Source: Sphaerisporangium rubeum
GTDB taxonomy: Bacteria; Actinomycetota; Actinomycetes; Streptosporangiales; Streptosporangiaceae
DNA: 64,000 bases
Assembly: GCF_014207705.1 (NCBI RefSeq)
Contig: NZ_JACHIU010000001.1
Location: 3,030,501-3,094,500, forward strand
Direction of reading: 5' to 3'
This document shows positions 46,813-55,519 of this stretch, piece after piece. Each line of letters starts with the position of its first letter. Within the stretch, counting starts at the first letter, position 1. The position numbers were made by a program, and so were the translations under genes. Under the pieces are notes generated by a model. That model was given only the letters and a program-made list of their open reading frames with translations. It was not told where the DNA came from and made no database searches.

Positions 46813-47110
46813 ACGGTCTCTCCCCTTTCGTTGGGCTCCGACCGGAATCGCACTCCGCGCCGGAGCCCCGGCACGGGACAGTGCTCACATTTGCCACCTC
46901 GACCACATTGCCGCCAGGGGCCGCGACCAGGCAGGGCCGAACGGCCGCTCGTTAAAGGCCGTTAGCCCTGCAAGCGACACCCACCGATAAAACCAAATAA
47001 TTGCCACTAATACCGCGAGAATCAGCACATCTCGCGTCAGTTATTTCCGGACACTTCCCCAGGTTTCGGTCAATTGGTGGCGTTGGCGGATCTAATCCTC
47101 CGTGAAGGCC
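46813..47110. promoter_or_regulatory. AT-rich regulatory gap with inverted repeat AACGGCC-N10-GGCCGTT
   Basis: The gap upstream of the single-domain Usp gene is AT-rich from about 46950 to 47060. It contains a perfect 7-bp inverted repeat (46940-46963) about 130 bases from the Usp start codon. No coding frame is visible. The repeat could be an operator; it does not match the mycobacterial DosR consensus. Confidence 0.35.
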
Positions 47111-48094
47111 TCAGACGCGCGCGGCCAGCGGGACCATGCCGGCCACGGCCTCGGCGCAGGGCCAGGAGAACGCGACGGCCGCGCCGCTGTGGCCGTAATT
47201 GTGGATCACCCGCGACCCGCCGATGAGCTCCTCCTCCAGCCGGATCGCGGCGCGGGAGGCACGGAACCCCACCTCGACCGACAGGACCCGGGCCGTCGCG
47301 ATCCGGGGCTCGACGGCGGCGCAGCGAGCGATGATCTCCTCGGTCTGCACCGGGTCAGGGGTGCGCGACCAGTCGTCGCGGCCCGCGGTGCCGCCGAGGA
47401 CCAGGCGCGGGCCGTGCGGCATGAACATCGTCATCGCCTTGGCCCGGCTGAACTGGAAGAAGTACGTGTCGAGACCGGGATTCTCCACCACCACGTGCTG
47501 TCCCCGCACCGGGTGCACATCGGGATCCGGCACCAGATGAGCCGCCTGCGCACCCGCGCAGTCGACCACCACCGGCGCCAGCGCCGCCGCCTCGGCCAGT
47601 GACTCAATCCTGCCGATCTCCAGCTCACCCCCGGCGGCGGCCAGCCGGTCGGTGAGGTACCCGAGGTAACGCGGCATGTCCACGACCGGCGTCGACAGCC
47701 AGAACGCCTCGGCGAACCCCGCGTGCTCCTCCGGCGAACACGGCCGGAACCCCGGCAGGCCTCCGGCCCACGACACGTCCTGCTCGCGGTGGCTCACCCA
47801 CCGGCCCGCCATGACCGACACCCCGGTCCCCGGCCGCTCCGCGAGCGCGGCGAACGCCGCCACCCCTTCACGGTGCCACCGCGTCGTGGTCTCGATCGGC
47901 GGCCAGGCGTCCGCCTCGTCCGGCGGCGCCAGCGACGGCCCCATGAGCACCGCGAGCGCCACCGCCGACGTCGTCTCCAGCGGCGGCTCCGCCGCGCGCA
48001 CCACCACCCGCCGTCCCCGCTCCGCCAGGCACACCGCGGTGGTCAGGCCGATCACCCCGGCACCGATGACCAGCACATCAGGACGCCGCACCAC
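47111..48094 (-). CDS. FAD-dependent oxidoreductase, D-amino-acid oxidase type
   Basis: 327 residues from a GTG with GAGGAGG seven bases upstream. The dinucleotide-binding motif VLVIGAGVIGLTTAVCLAERGRRVVV opens the protein. The DAO fold is seen in LSTPVVDMPRYLGYLTDRLAAAGG, VVVDCAGAQAAHLVPD, the substrate-side segment KAMTMFMPHGPRLVLGGTAGRDDW and the FAD-closing motif VIHNYGHSGAAVAFSWPCAEAVA. Likely oxidises D-amino acids to 2-oxo acids with H2O2 release. It is divergent from the acyltransferase gene. Confidence 0.9.
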   Translation of the reverse strand: MVRRPDVLVIGAGVIGLTTAVCLAERGRRVVVRAAEPPLETTSAVALAVLMGPSLAPPDEADAWPPIETTTRWHREGVAAFAALAERPGTGVSVMAGRWVSHREQDVSWAGGLPGFRPCSPEEHAGFAEAFWLSTPVVDMPRYLGYLTDRLAAAGGELEIGRIESLAEAAALAPVVVDCAGAQAAHLVPDPDVHPVRGQHVVVENPGLDTYFFQFSRAKAMTMFMPHGPRLVLGGTAGRDDWSRTPDPVQTEEIIARCAAVEPRIATARVLSVEVGFRASRAAIRLEEELIGGSRVIHNYGHSGAAVAFSWPCAEAVAGMVPLAARV

Positions 48095-48259
48095 GGCACA
48101 CCCTCCTCGGCCAGGGAACGGAGGCCGGCCCTGCCCCCACGCCAGCATCACCGCCGTACCACGGCGGTTCAACCGGCAGGCGGCCACGCAGGGGTACCCC
48201 TACCGCGCCGGTCCGCTAGTACATTGGCGCGTGTGCCGAGCGGTGGGGAGACGGGACGG

Positions 48260-49450
48260 GTGACGGCGGGACGGCTGGCGTGGCTGGACGCGTTGCGCGG
48301 CCTCGGGGCCATGGCGGTGTTCGGCGAGCACATGATCCCGTGGGTGGTCCCCTCCGTGCGCTCCTACCAGTTCAGCCTCGGCATCTACGGCGTGCTGGTG
48401 TTCTTCCTGGTGAGCGGCTACATCATCCCGACGTCCCTGCGGCGGCACGACGACCCCGGCGCCTTCTGGATCGGCCGGCTGTCCCGGCTGTACCCGCTGT
48501 ACCTCGCGGTCTGCGCACTGGTGCTCGCCGTCGCGCCGTGGGTGCCGCCACGTCCCACCGTGGTGGCCGACCCGTCCGCGGTGCCGGCGCACGCCACGAT
48601 GCTGCTCGACGTCCTCGGGGTCGGCGGTCTCGCTGACACCATGTGGACGCTGTCGTACGAGATGGTGTTCTACCTGCTGGTCACCGCCTTGTACGTCGTC
48701 CCGTCCCGCGCGGGCCGGTCGTACCGCGCGCCTGCCGTGCCGCTGGCCCTCGGCGCCGTGGCCGCGGGTCTGCTGCTGGCCGGGCCGCCGCTGTCCGGCA
48801 CGTGGCTGCCGTGGGTGGCAGGCGCGGTGTTCGCCGCCGGGCTGGCCTGCCTGGTCGCGGGCCGGTACACGGTCGCGGCGGCCGGCGCGCTCGGCCTGAC
48901 GGCACTGGGTTTGCTCGTGCTGAGCAGCCGCGTGCCGTGGTTCGGGCTCGCCGTGGTCGCCGTGATGTTCGCCGGCACCGCGATCCGCCGCTGGGAGGAC
49001 GGCGAGGGGACGCTGTGGCCGGTCGCCGCGACCGCCGCGCTCGTGGTGCTGGCCCCGGTGACGGCCGTGCAGGTGGGCTGGTGGTGGGTGCGGCCGGACG
49101 TCTGGATCCTCACGATCGCGCTCGCGGCGGCGACGTTCGCCGGTGGCATGGCGCTGCGGGGCCGCCGCCTGCCGCGTGCGCTGGTGTGGCTCGGCGCGGT
49201 CAGCTACTCGGTCTACCTGCTGCACCACCCGCTGCTGAAGTACTTCGTCGAGCTCACCGGCGACCTGCGCGCCGCACCCCTGCACATCCAGCTCACCATG
49301 GCGGCCCTGTTCACCACGGCCGTCCTGCTGGCCGCCACCGTCACCCACCGCCTCGTCGAACGTCCCGGCCAGGCCCTCGGCCGCCGCCTGATCGCCCGCC
49401 GCCGCGCCACCCGCCCCGCGCCGTCCGAGCCGGCCACCGAGACCGCCTGA
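48260..49450 (+). CDS. Membrane acyltransferase 3 (OafA/YrhL type)
   Basis: 396 residues with about ten membrane helices. The N terminus RLAWLDALRGLGAMAVFGEHMIPW contains the family's catalytic His region, and VLVFFLVSGYIIPTSL plus FWIGRLSRLYPLYL are the next conserved blocks. The family moves acetyl or acyl groups to cell-envelope glycans or secondary metabolites. The GTG with GGGGAG upstream is chosen; a GTG nine codons earlier with a TAGTAC -10 just before it is an alternative leaderless start. Confidence 0.9.
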   Translation: MTAGRLAWLDALRGLGAMAVFGEHMIPWVVPSVRSYQFSLGIYGVLVFFLVSGYIIPTSLRRHDDPGAFWIGRLSRLYPLYLAVCALVLAVAPWVPPRPTVVADPSAVPAHATMLLDVLGVGGLADTMWTLSYEMVFYLLVTALYVVPSRAGRSYRAPAVPLALGAVAAGLLLAGPPLSGTWLPWVAGAVFAAGLACLVAGRYTVAAAGALGLTALGLLVLSSRVPWFGLAVVAVMFAGTAIRRWEDGEGTLWPVAATAALVVLAPVTAVQVGWWWVRPDVWILTIALAAATFAGGMALRGRRLPRALVWLGAVSYSVYLLHHPLLKYFVELTGDLRAAPLHIQLTMAALFTTAVLLAATVTHRLVERPGQALGRRLIARRRATRPAPSEPATETA

Positions 49451-49504
49451 ACGACCCCGGCCGGCCCGCCGTCCTCGCCGGGTCGCGCCGCGCGAGTCGT
49501 CAGG

Positions 49505-50026
49505 TCAGCCGCCGGTCTCCTCGTCACCCGGCACCCGCAGGAAGGCCGGGGTGACCTCGGTCCACGCCGGGACGCGCAGCGTGTCGAGCGCCGCCGCGAT
49601 CTGCCGCTCCTCGTACGAGAAGTGCGACTCCAGGATCGCCGCCAGCCCGTCCAGCTCGCCGAGCACCTCGCGTGCCTGCGTCTCCGGCACCGGCGGCGCG
49701 ACCCCGTCGAGCAGGGCCTCCATGCGCCGCAGCAGGCCCGCCACCATCGTGTGGTCGTGTTCGAGCCGCTCGATCACCGGCCGCAGCCGCGGATGGCCGC
49801 GCGCCAGCTCGGGGAACGCGCCGTCGTCCTCACCGGTGTGATGTCGCTCGACCGCCGCGCAGAACGCCAGGCAGTGCGCGCGCAGGTCCCGTGACCGCTT
49901 CCCCCGGCCCGCCAGATGAGCCCCGGCCTCGTCCCGCAACCGGTCGAGCTCGTCCCGTAACGCGTCGTGCACCTCGACCAGCCGCGCACCGAACGCCGCC
50001 AGCCGATCCTCACCGGAAGTCCCCAT
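49505..50026 (-). CDS. Hemerythrin-domain (HHE) protein
   Basis: 173 residues, mostly helical. Candidate di-iron ligands: His20 (VEVHDALRDEL), His62/63 and Glu66 (ERHHTGEDDG), His90/92 (LEHDHTMVAG) and the late HFSYEERQI. Such HHE proteins bind O2 or NO or sense redox state in the cytoplasm. It is divergent from the small MmcQ/YjbR gene. Function in this strain is unknown. Confidence 0.88.
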   Translation of the reverse strand: MGTSGEDRLAAFGARLVEVHDALRDELDRLRDEAGAHLAGRGKRSRDLRAHCLAFCAAVERHHTGEDDGAFPELARGHPRLRPVIERLEHDHTMVAGLLRRMEALLDGVAPPVPETQAREVLGELDGLAAILESHFSYEERQIAAALDTLRVPAWTEVTPAFLRVPGDEETGG

Positions 50027-50125
50027 CGCCCCGCCATGATCCCACCGCCGGCCGTACCCACGCCACCGTTCTGTCGGTCCCTTCCCCTAGGGTCCTCGTG
50101 AACGCCGAGGAAACGGGAGGCCGCC

Positions 50126-50491
50126 ATGCGCGACGACGACGTCCTGGCACGCGTACGAGAGATCTGCCTGGCCCTCCCGGAGGCCGTGGAGAAGCCCTTC
50201 GGCGGCCACACCGCCCCGTCGTTCCGCGTCCGCGACAAACTGTTCGTGATGACCAGTGAGGACGGCGCCACCATGACCTTCAAGGCCGCCCCCGGCATCC
50301 AGGAGGCCCTGGTCTCCTCCGCTCCGGACCGCTACTTCGTCCCCGCGTACGTCGGCGCCAAAGGCTGGGTCGGCGCTCGCCTCGACACCGGCCAGGACTG
50401 GCCGGAGCTCGCCGAGCTCATCGAGGACAGCTACCGCCTCATCGCCCCCAAACGCCTGTCCGCGCGGCTGGACACCCCCGGCGACCGCTGA
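50126..50491 (+). CDS. MmcQ/YjbR family DNA-binding-like protein
   Basis: 121 residues; GGGAGG before the ATG. The pattern EICLALPEAVEKPFGGHTAPSFRVRDKLFVM to YFVPAYVGAKGWVGARLDTGQDWPELAELIEDSYRLIAPKRL is the YjbR double-wing fold. The family name comes from one structure with a DNA-binding-like shape; the true role is unclear. Confidence 0.92.
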   Translation: MRDDDVLARVREICLALPEAVEKPFGGHTAPSFRVRDKLFVMTSEDGATMTFKAAPGIQEALVSSAPDRYFVPAYVGAKGWVGARLDTGQDWPELAELIEDSYRLIAPKRLSARLDTPGDR

Positions 50492-50545
50492 CCGGCCACC
50501 CGGGCCGGCACCCGGAGCCATGCGCGCGACCTCCGGCGCCGGCCG

Positions 50546-51400
50546 TCACGGCGATCCCGTGCGGATCTCGCGGGCCAGCCGCCGCAGCCACGGCTGCGCG
50601 AAGGCCGGCTCGGTGGTCAGATGCCGTGCCACCGCGGCCCGCACCTGCGGGGACCGGCCCCGCTCGACGTACGCCACCGCTTCGGCCAGCGCCTCCCTGA
50701 CCTCCTTGGTGTGCCTCGGCCCGGTGATCTCTTCGTCACCCCAGGACGCGCGCCGGAACGACGGCGCGATCTTCTCCTGCTGGTTCCCGAGGTACACCCA
50801 CACCGGGAAAGGCAGGGACACGTTGACGACGGCGGTCCTCGGCAGGTCGCGCGTCCAATCGGCGTCCTGCCACCAGCGCCACGCCTTCGGGCTGGTCCGC
50901 TGCCTGATGGTGACCCCGAGGAACCGCAGCTTGAGCCGGATCACGTCCCACTGCTCCCCCTCCTCCTCGATCCAGTCCCGCAGCAGTTCGTACAGGTTCC
51001 CGAACGTCTCGCCGCCGTACACCAGGTCGGCGAACACCATCGGCCGGGACCGTCGCGCCAGCTTGTACGGGCTCACCCCCATCGCCTCCAGGTTGACCCG
51101 CAACTGCCGCACCTCGTAGGGCCGCAGCGGAGTCTCGTACCGGTACGCGAACGGCAGCAGCCGCACCCGCCTCGGCCGCGACGACCCGGCGAGCACCCCC
51201 GACAACAGGTCGAAGACACTGTCACCGGACCTCCCCACGAAGTACAGATCCCCGTCACCACTGCGCGCCAGCACCTTCGCCGCGCACTCGGCCATCGCCT
51301 CCAGAAAAGGCGGCTCCGCCTCGGGAACACCGTCCAGCAACCCACCGAGCTGATCCCGCCGCACCAGATCCCACCGGAACGGCTGGTAAGCGATAGTCAT
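50546..51400 (-). CDS. Conserved hypothetical protein, possibly a distant phosphoribosyltransferase-fold protein
   Basis: 284 residues from the ATG giving MTIAYQPFRWDLVRRDQLGG. I cannot name a family with confidence. Two segments look like a PRTase core: DLYFVGRSGDSVFDLLSGVLAG, a PPi-loop-like strand-loop-helix, and RPMVFADLVYGGETFGNLYELL, similar to the PRPP-binding loop (strand followed by D-x-x-x-x-G-x-T). A Trp-rich region (KAWRWWQDADWTRDLP) lies between residues 170 and 190. No signal or membrane segment. Isolated from its neighbours and preceded by a hairpin terminator of the upstream gene. Confidence 0.6.
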   Translation of the reverse strand: MTIAYQPFRWDLVRRDQLGGLLDGVPEAEPPFLEAMAECAAKVLARSGDGDLYFVGRSGDSVFDLLSGVLAGSSRPRRVRLLPFAYRYETPLRPYEVRQLRVNLEAMGVSPYKLARRSRPMVFADLVYGGETFGNLYELLRDWIEEEGEQWDVIRLKLRFLGVTIRQRTSPKAWRWWQDADWTRDLPRTAVVNVSLPFPVWVYLGNQQEKIAPSFRRASWGDEEITGPRHTKEVREALAEAVAYVERGRSPQVRAAVARHLTTEPAFAQPWLRRLAREIRTGSP

Positions 51401-51484
51401 CCCTCCATGCTCCCGAACCCACCCCCGCCACGGCATCGCATTTTTCCCGCCACCACCCCGCCAGAGGCGCTCCCCACCGGCCCG

Positions 51485-51522
51485 CCGCCACCGGCCCGCC
51501 GTCCGGGACGGGCCGGTGGCGG
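51485..51522. terminator. Hairpin terminator after the GT1 gene
   Basis: A perfect 14-bp stem (CCGCCACCGGCCCG with its complement) and a 10-base loop lie 6 bases past the GT1 stop codon. No T-tract. Confidence 0.8.
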
Positions 51523-51527
51523 TCCGG

Positions 51528-52703
51528 TCAGGTCATGAACGACTCCACGGCCGCCACGGCCCGGCCGATCCCGCCTTCCGCTCGTACGGCGGCCCGCAGG
51601 TCCGCCACACGGGCCGCGACGTCCGCCGAGCCCGCCACGTGTTCCACCGCCTCCCGCAAGGTCACCGCGTCGACCCGGTCACCGGGAAGCCGGACCCCCA
51701 CGCCGAGCTCCTCCAGCCGCTCGGCGTTCCCGAACTGGTCCACGGCCTGCGGGATCGCCACGGTCGGGACCCCGTACCAGAGCGACTCCGCGCAGCTCCC
51801 CATGCCGGCGTGCGTGACGAACGCCGACGCCACCTCCAGCACGGCCGGCTGCGGCACCCTGCGGTGCACCTCGACCCCCGGAGGCGGCGTCCCGAGGACG
51901 GCGGGGTCGACCCGGTCCCCGATCGCCATCACCACATGCCAGTCCGACCCCGCGAACGCCTCGAAGCAGGCCCGGTAGACGTGCGGCTGCTCGGTGTAGG
52001 CCGTCCCGAACGAGACGAGCAGCACCCGCCGGCCGTCCCGAGGCGGCACCCACGCACTCTCCGCGACCCGCGCCGGATCCAGGCACGGCCCCGCGAACCG
52101 CACCCGTGGCGGGACCTTCTCCGCGTACGGCTGCATGACCCGCGGGATCAGCGCGATCACGTCCCCGGGTGACCCGAGCCACTCCCAGGCGTCGGTGCCG
52201 ATCCCGTTCTCCCGGAGCCACCCGCCGAACGCCGCGTGATACGCCTTCCCCGGCGCCGACCCCCGGATCGCGGCCATCACCTCCGCCATGTCGGCCTCGT
52301 ACCCCTCCCACGCCACATAGGTGGGGGAGAGCTGCACGGCCGTGACGCCGTACCGCACCCCGAGCACCGGCCCGGCGAGCCCGCCGATGTCGTAGAGGAT
52401 CAGATCGGGCCGATCCCCGTCGAACCTCTCGGTCAGCCCCGGGAACACCGCGACCGCCTCGTCCAGGAACACCCGCATCGCGTCGGCGGGGTCCTGCGGC
52501 CACGCCTCGTCGCCGAGCGGCAGCCGCGACGGATGCGCCACCACCTCGGCTCCGGTGCCGGCCACCAGCTCGCGCAGCGGCTCCCCGACGACGTAGCTGA
52601 CCCGGTGTCCCCGGTCGACGAGTTCCCTGACGACCCCCAGGGAGGGATAGATATGGCTCGGCGCGGTGCAGCCGACCATGATGATGTGCTGACCAGTACG
52701 CAT
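51528..52703 (-). CDS. GT1 glycosyltransferase, macrolide (MGT/OleD-like) family
   Basis: 391 residues from the ATG giving MRTGQHIIMVGC. The N-terminal acceptor half begins IIMVGCTAPSHIYPSLGVVRELVDRGHRVSYVVG with the catalytic His in APSHIYPS. The C-terminal donor site is VPQPAVLEVASAFVTHAGMGSCAESLWYGVPTVAIPQAVDQFGNAERL. Such enzymes attach a sugar from a UDP-sugar to macrolides, flavonoids or other hydrophobic aglycones, often for self-protection. No biosynthetic cluster is adjacent, so a detoxification role is as likely. Confidence 0.92.
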   Translation of the reverse strand: MRTGQHIIMVGCTAPSHIYPSLGVVRELVDRGHRVSYVVGEPLRELVAGTGAEVVAHPSRLPLGDEAWPQDPADAMRVFLDEAVAVFPGLTERFDGDRPDLILYDIGGLAGPVLGVRYGVTAVQLSPTYVAWEGYEADMAEVMAAIRGSAPGKAYHAAFGGWLRENGIGTDAWEWLGSPGDVIALIPRVMQPYAEKVPPRVRFAGPCLDPARVAESAWVPPRDGRRVLLVSFGTAYTEQPHVYRACFEAFAGSDWHVVMAIGDRVDPAVLGTPPPGVEVHRRVPQPAVLEVASAFVTHAGMGSCAESLWYGVPTVAIPQAVDQFGNAERLEELGVGVRLPGDRVDAVTLREAVEHVAGSADVAARVADLRAAVRAEGGIGRAVAAVESFMT

Positions 52704-53085
52704 ACTTTTTCGTCCTGCCTGATCCCGAGTGGACACACTCAGGCGGCGCGCAGGAGACACCCCGCGACGGGGTCGTCAGAAGGGGTCCACCCGACCCACG
52801 AGTGGACCCGGCAAGTCACGCCGCCTCAGGCGCGGCGCAGACGAATCGAGTCGATCACAACCGGCAGCCTAGCCACCGGCCACCGGCACAGCCACCGGAT
52901 TTCCCCTCGCCATGCGCTCACGGACCTTCCGGTAGACGGACACACCGTTCGCCGAGCTCCTGAGCTCCTCGTACGGCACCGCGTATCCTGCCGGCGGCGG
53001 TGCAGGGAGCGCTGGACGGTGGCGACCCGGAGACGGAGGCGGGACGCTGTTCACGGGTGCCGCTTCCCGGTGGGGGCCGCATGAG
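52704..53085. other. Gene-free stretch between the GT1 gene and the tRNA cluster
   Basis: About 380 bases. A minus-strand frame of 61 codons (52869-53054) is open but has a proline-rich start and no ribosome-binding site, so I do not call it. The stretch holds the promoter side of the GT1 gene and the 3' flank of the tRNA transcript. Confidence 0.5.
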
Positions 53086-53088
53086 TGG

Positions 53089-53160
53089 TGGGCGATACTG
53101 GGATTGAACCAGTGGCCTCTACCGTGTCAAGGTAGCGCTCTCCCACTGAGCTAATCGCCC
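53089..53160 (-). tRNA. tRNA-Val (GAC)
   Basis: Acceptor GGGCGAT pairs with ATCGCCC. The anticodon stem CTACC/GGTAG encloses loop TTGACAC, giving anticodon GAC. T-loop GTTCAATCC is present. CCA follows the discriminator A in the genome. It is last in a three-tRNA run transcribed Gly-Cys-Val. Confidence 0.96.
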
Positions 53161-53185
53161 CGGAACTGCCCCTCGCGGGGGGTTG

Positions 53186-53256
53186 AGGTGGAGACGGGAT
53201 TTGAACCCGTGTACGCGGCTTTGCAGGCCGCTGCCTCGCCTCTCGGCCACTCCACC
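53186..53256 (-). tRNA. tRNA-Cys (GCA)
   Basis: Acceptor GGTGGAG pairs with CTCCACC. Anticodon stem GCGGC/GCCGC encloses loop CTGCAAA, anticodon GCA. T-arm GGGTTCAAATCCC is clear. Discriminator U73 is typical for Cys. CCA is not encoded. Confidence 0.96.
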
Positions 53257-53272
53257 GGGTTGGATCTCTCCG

Positions 53273-53345
53273 AGCGGACGACGGGATTCGAACCCGCGAC
53301 CCTCACCTTGGCAAGGTGATGCTCTACCAGCTGAGCCACGTCCGC
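53273..53345 (-). tRNA. tRNA-Gly (GCC)
   Basis: Acceptor GCGGACG pairs with CGTCCGC. Anticodon stem TCACC/GGTGA encloses loop TTGCCAA, anticodon GCC. T-arm GGGTTCGAATCCC is present and the discriminator is U. First gene of the Gly-Cys-Val run, an order common in actinobacteria. Confidence 0.96.
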
Positions 53346-53441
53346 GTGTCATCGCCTGGGCCGGAGTCGGACTCGGCGACGGGATGGAACTCTATCGGAG
53401 TTTCGTAGTTGTGCCTAACCGGCGCGGGTCGTGGCGGTGAT

Positions 53442-54098
53442 CTAGCCGGTTCTGGAGCCTCGGAAGGTGCGCGAGACGCTGCGCTCCAAGGCGGGGAGGG
53501 TGAGGAAGATCTCCAGGATCCTGGTCAGGCGGTGGACCTCGATGCGGTGGAACGGCGGGCCGTCGGCGCGGGCCAGCACGAAGGTCAGGGCCAGCGGGGG
53601 GAGAGGTGCGGCGATGACGTGGAGGCCGTCGTCCATGGTCATGGCCTGGGGACGCGGCGGGGTCACGGCGGGGAAGGTGATCTCCTCGGGGGCCCGCCAG
53701 CTCTTGTGCGCGACGGTGCGCGGAGGCCGTTCGGTGGCGACGGCGGCCCAGTCGGCGCTGAACAGGACCGGCAGGGAGTCGATCAGGGTGGCGAGCGCGC
53801 GGTCTCCGGCGGTGGTGATGTATTTCAGGACTTCGAGCTCGGGATAGGTGCCGGGGGCCTCGCGGGTGGCCCAGACGCCTTCGACGCTGATGCCGGGGAC
53901 GGCCTCCAGCGCGTCGGCGAGGGTCTGGCGGGTGGCGGAGTCGGGCCAGTGGACGGTGAGGTCGTCGACGGCGCGGCCCTCACCGCGTTCCAGCACGGTG
54001 AGCTGGATGATGTCGGCGCCGGCGACGCCGAGCACGCGGGTGACCTGGCCGAGCGACCCCGGCCGGTCCGGGAGGGTGATTCGCAGGCGCAGGAGCAT
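53442..54098 (-). CDS. ACT-domain protein
   Basis: 218 residues. The N-terminal ACT domain reads LLRLRITLPDRPGSLGQVTRVLGVAGADIIQLTVLERGEGRAVDDLTVHWP, followed by a second, weaker ACT-like half. The rest is a less conserved C-terminal domain (ALATLIDSLPVLFSADWAAV to PPLALTFVLARADGPPFHRIEVHRLTRIL). ACT domains bind amino acids and regulate metabolism. Actinomycetes carry this stand-alone form next to tRNA genes; its ligand is not known. Confidence 0.87.
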   Translation of the reverse strand: MLLRLRITLPDRPGSLGQVTRVLGVAGADIIQLTVLERGEGRAVDDLTVHWPDSATRQTLADALEAVPGISVEGVWATREAPGTYPELEVLKYITTAGDRALATLIDSLPVLFSADWAAVATERPPRTVAHKSWRAPEEITFPAVTPPRPQAMTMDDGLHVIAAPLPPLALTFVLARADGPPFHRIEVHRLTRILEIFLTLPALERSVSRTFRGSRTG

Positions 54099-54389
54099 CC
54101 GCCGGCCTCCGGTCTGTCGAAGTGTCAGGTAAGGCGGCCTGTGCCTTCAGGGTAGCCACAGACGGCCGGTGGCGGTGCGGCGGGTGACGCGGGTCACGCT
54201 CACGGCAGGGGTGGTGCGGGTCGCTCCTCCCGGTTGAGGGAAGAATCACCTGGAAAACGGGGGATTTTGGAAGCATGGAGCGGTTCGCGGAGATCGATGG
54301 GGGAGCCGGCGGTGGACGGCGCGGAAGATGGTGCAGCCGTGTTTGGGCTGGGGAACAAGCCTGGTTCGGGTTCGGGTAGAAAGGACCGG

Positions 54390-55502
54390 GTGAAGATAGG
54401 CGCGATAGATGTGTGGCCTCCTGTGGTGCTTGCGCCGATGGCGGGGGTCACCAACGGCCCCTTCCGTGAGCTGTGCCGTGAGCAGGGCGGCGGGCTGTAC
54501 GTCTCCGAGATGATCACCAGCAGAGCGCTGGTCGAGCGGAACCCGAAGACGATGGCGATGATCCGCTTCGGGAGGGACGAGACGCCGCGCAGCCTCCAGT
54601 TGTACGGCGTCGACCCCGAGACCGTCGGCCGGGCCGTGCGCGTCGTCGCCGAGGAAGGGCTGGCCGACCACGTCGACCTGAACTTCGGTTGCCCGGTGCC
54701 GAAGGTCACGCGGCGCGGCGGCGGTGCGGCGCTGCCGTACAAACGCGAACTGCTGCGGGCCGTGCTGCGGGCCGCGGTGGCCGGCGCCGGCACGCTGCCG
54801 GTGACCATGAAGATGCGCAAAGGCATCGACGACGACCACTTGACCTACCTGGCTGCCGGCCGGATCGCCGTGGAGGAGGGGCTGAGTGCGATCACGCTGC
54901 ACGGCCGCACGGCGGTGCAGCACTACGGCGGCGTGGCCGACTGGGACGCCATCGCGCGGCTCAAGGACGCCGTGCCGGAGATCCCGGTGCTCGGCAACGG
55001 CGACATCTGGACCGCCGCCGACGCGCTGCGCATGATGGACCGCACCGGCTGCGACGGCGTCGTGATCGGCCGGGGCTGCCTCGGCCGTCCCTGGCTGTTC
55101 CGCGACCTGAACGAGGTGTTCGACGGCGGCGACGCCGCCGCGGCCCCCACTCTCGGTGAGGTCGCCGCCACCATGGCCCGCCACGCGCACCTGCTGGTGG
55201 AGTGCTTCGGCCGCGAGCCGCACGGCGTGCTGGACTTCCGCAAACACGTCGGCTGGTACCTCAAGGGCTTCACCGTCGGCACCGAGCTGCGCCGCTCCCT
55301 CGCCACCGCGAGCACTCTCGCCGAGCTGGAAGCCCATCTCGCGCGCCTGCCGGCTGAGCAGCCGTGGCCGGGCCACGCAGCCGACGGCCCCCGCGGCGCG
55401 TCAGGCGGCCGTACCCGCGTCCACCTCCCCGAGGGCTGGCTCGACGACCCCGAGGCCCGCACCGTGCCGGTGGACGCCGAGCTGGACGTCTCAGGCGGCT
55501 GA
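54390..55502 (+). CDS. dus: tRNA-dihydrouridine synthase (DusB-like)
   Basis: 370 residues from a GTG with GAAAGGA four bases upstream. The FMN TIM-barrel begins PPVVLAPMAGVTNGPFRELC. The catalytic Cys lies in VDLNFGCPVPKVTRRGGGAAL. VTMKMRKGIDDDHLTYL, ITLHGRTAVQHYGG, VLGNGDIW and GVVIGRGCLGRPWLF complete the Dus signature. It reduces specific uridines in tRNA to dihydrouridine using NADPH. The C-terminal extension (about 50 residues) is Pro/Arg-rich. It lies about 1 kb from the tRNA cluster. Confidence 0.95.
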   Translation: MKIGAIDVWPPVVLAPMAGVTNGPFRELCREQGGGLYVSEMITSRALVERNPKTMAMIRFGRDETPRSLQLYGVDPETVGRAVRVVAEEGLADHVDLNFGCPVPKVTRRGGGAALPYKRELLRAVLRAAVAGAGTLPVTMKMRKGIDDDHLTYLAAGRIAVEEGLSAITLHGRTAVQHYGGVADWDAIARLKDAVPEIPVLGNGDIWTAADALRMMDRTGCDGVVIGRGCLGRPWLFRDLNEVFDGGDAAAAPTLGEVAATMARHAHLLVECFGREPHGVLDFRKHVGWYLKGFTVGTELRRSLATASTLAELEAHLARLPAEQPWPGHAADGPRGASGGRTRVHLPEGWLDDPEARTVPVDAELDVSGG

Positions 55503-55519
55503 CGTGCCGCCGCGGCGGC

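Noticed and set aside
52869-53054. 61-codon minus-strand frame near the tRNA cluster
   Set aside because: Proline-rich low-complexity start, no ribosome-binding site and no recognisable motif; most likely chance in high-GC DNA.
53089-53345. tRNA cluster as an integration site
   Set aside because: No integrase gene, attachment-site duplication or foreign-looking genes flank the three tRNA genes, so there is no evidence of an inserted element.
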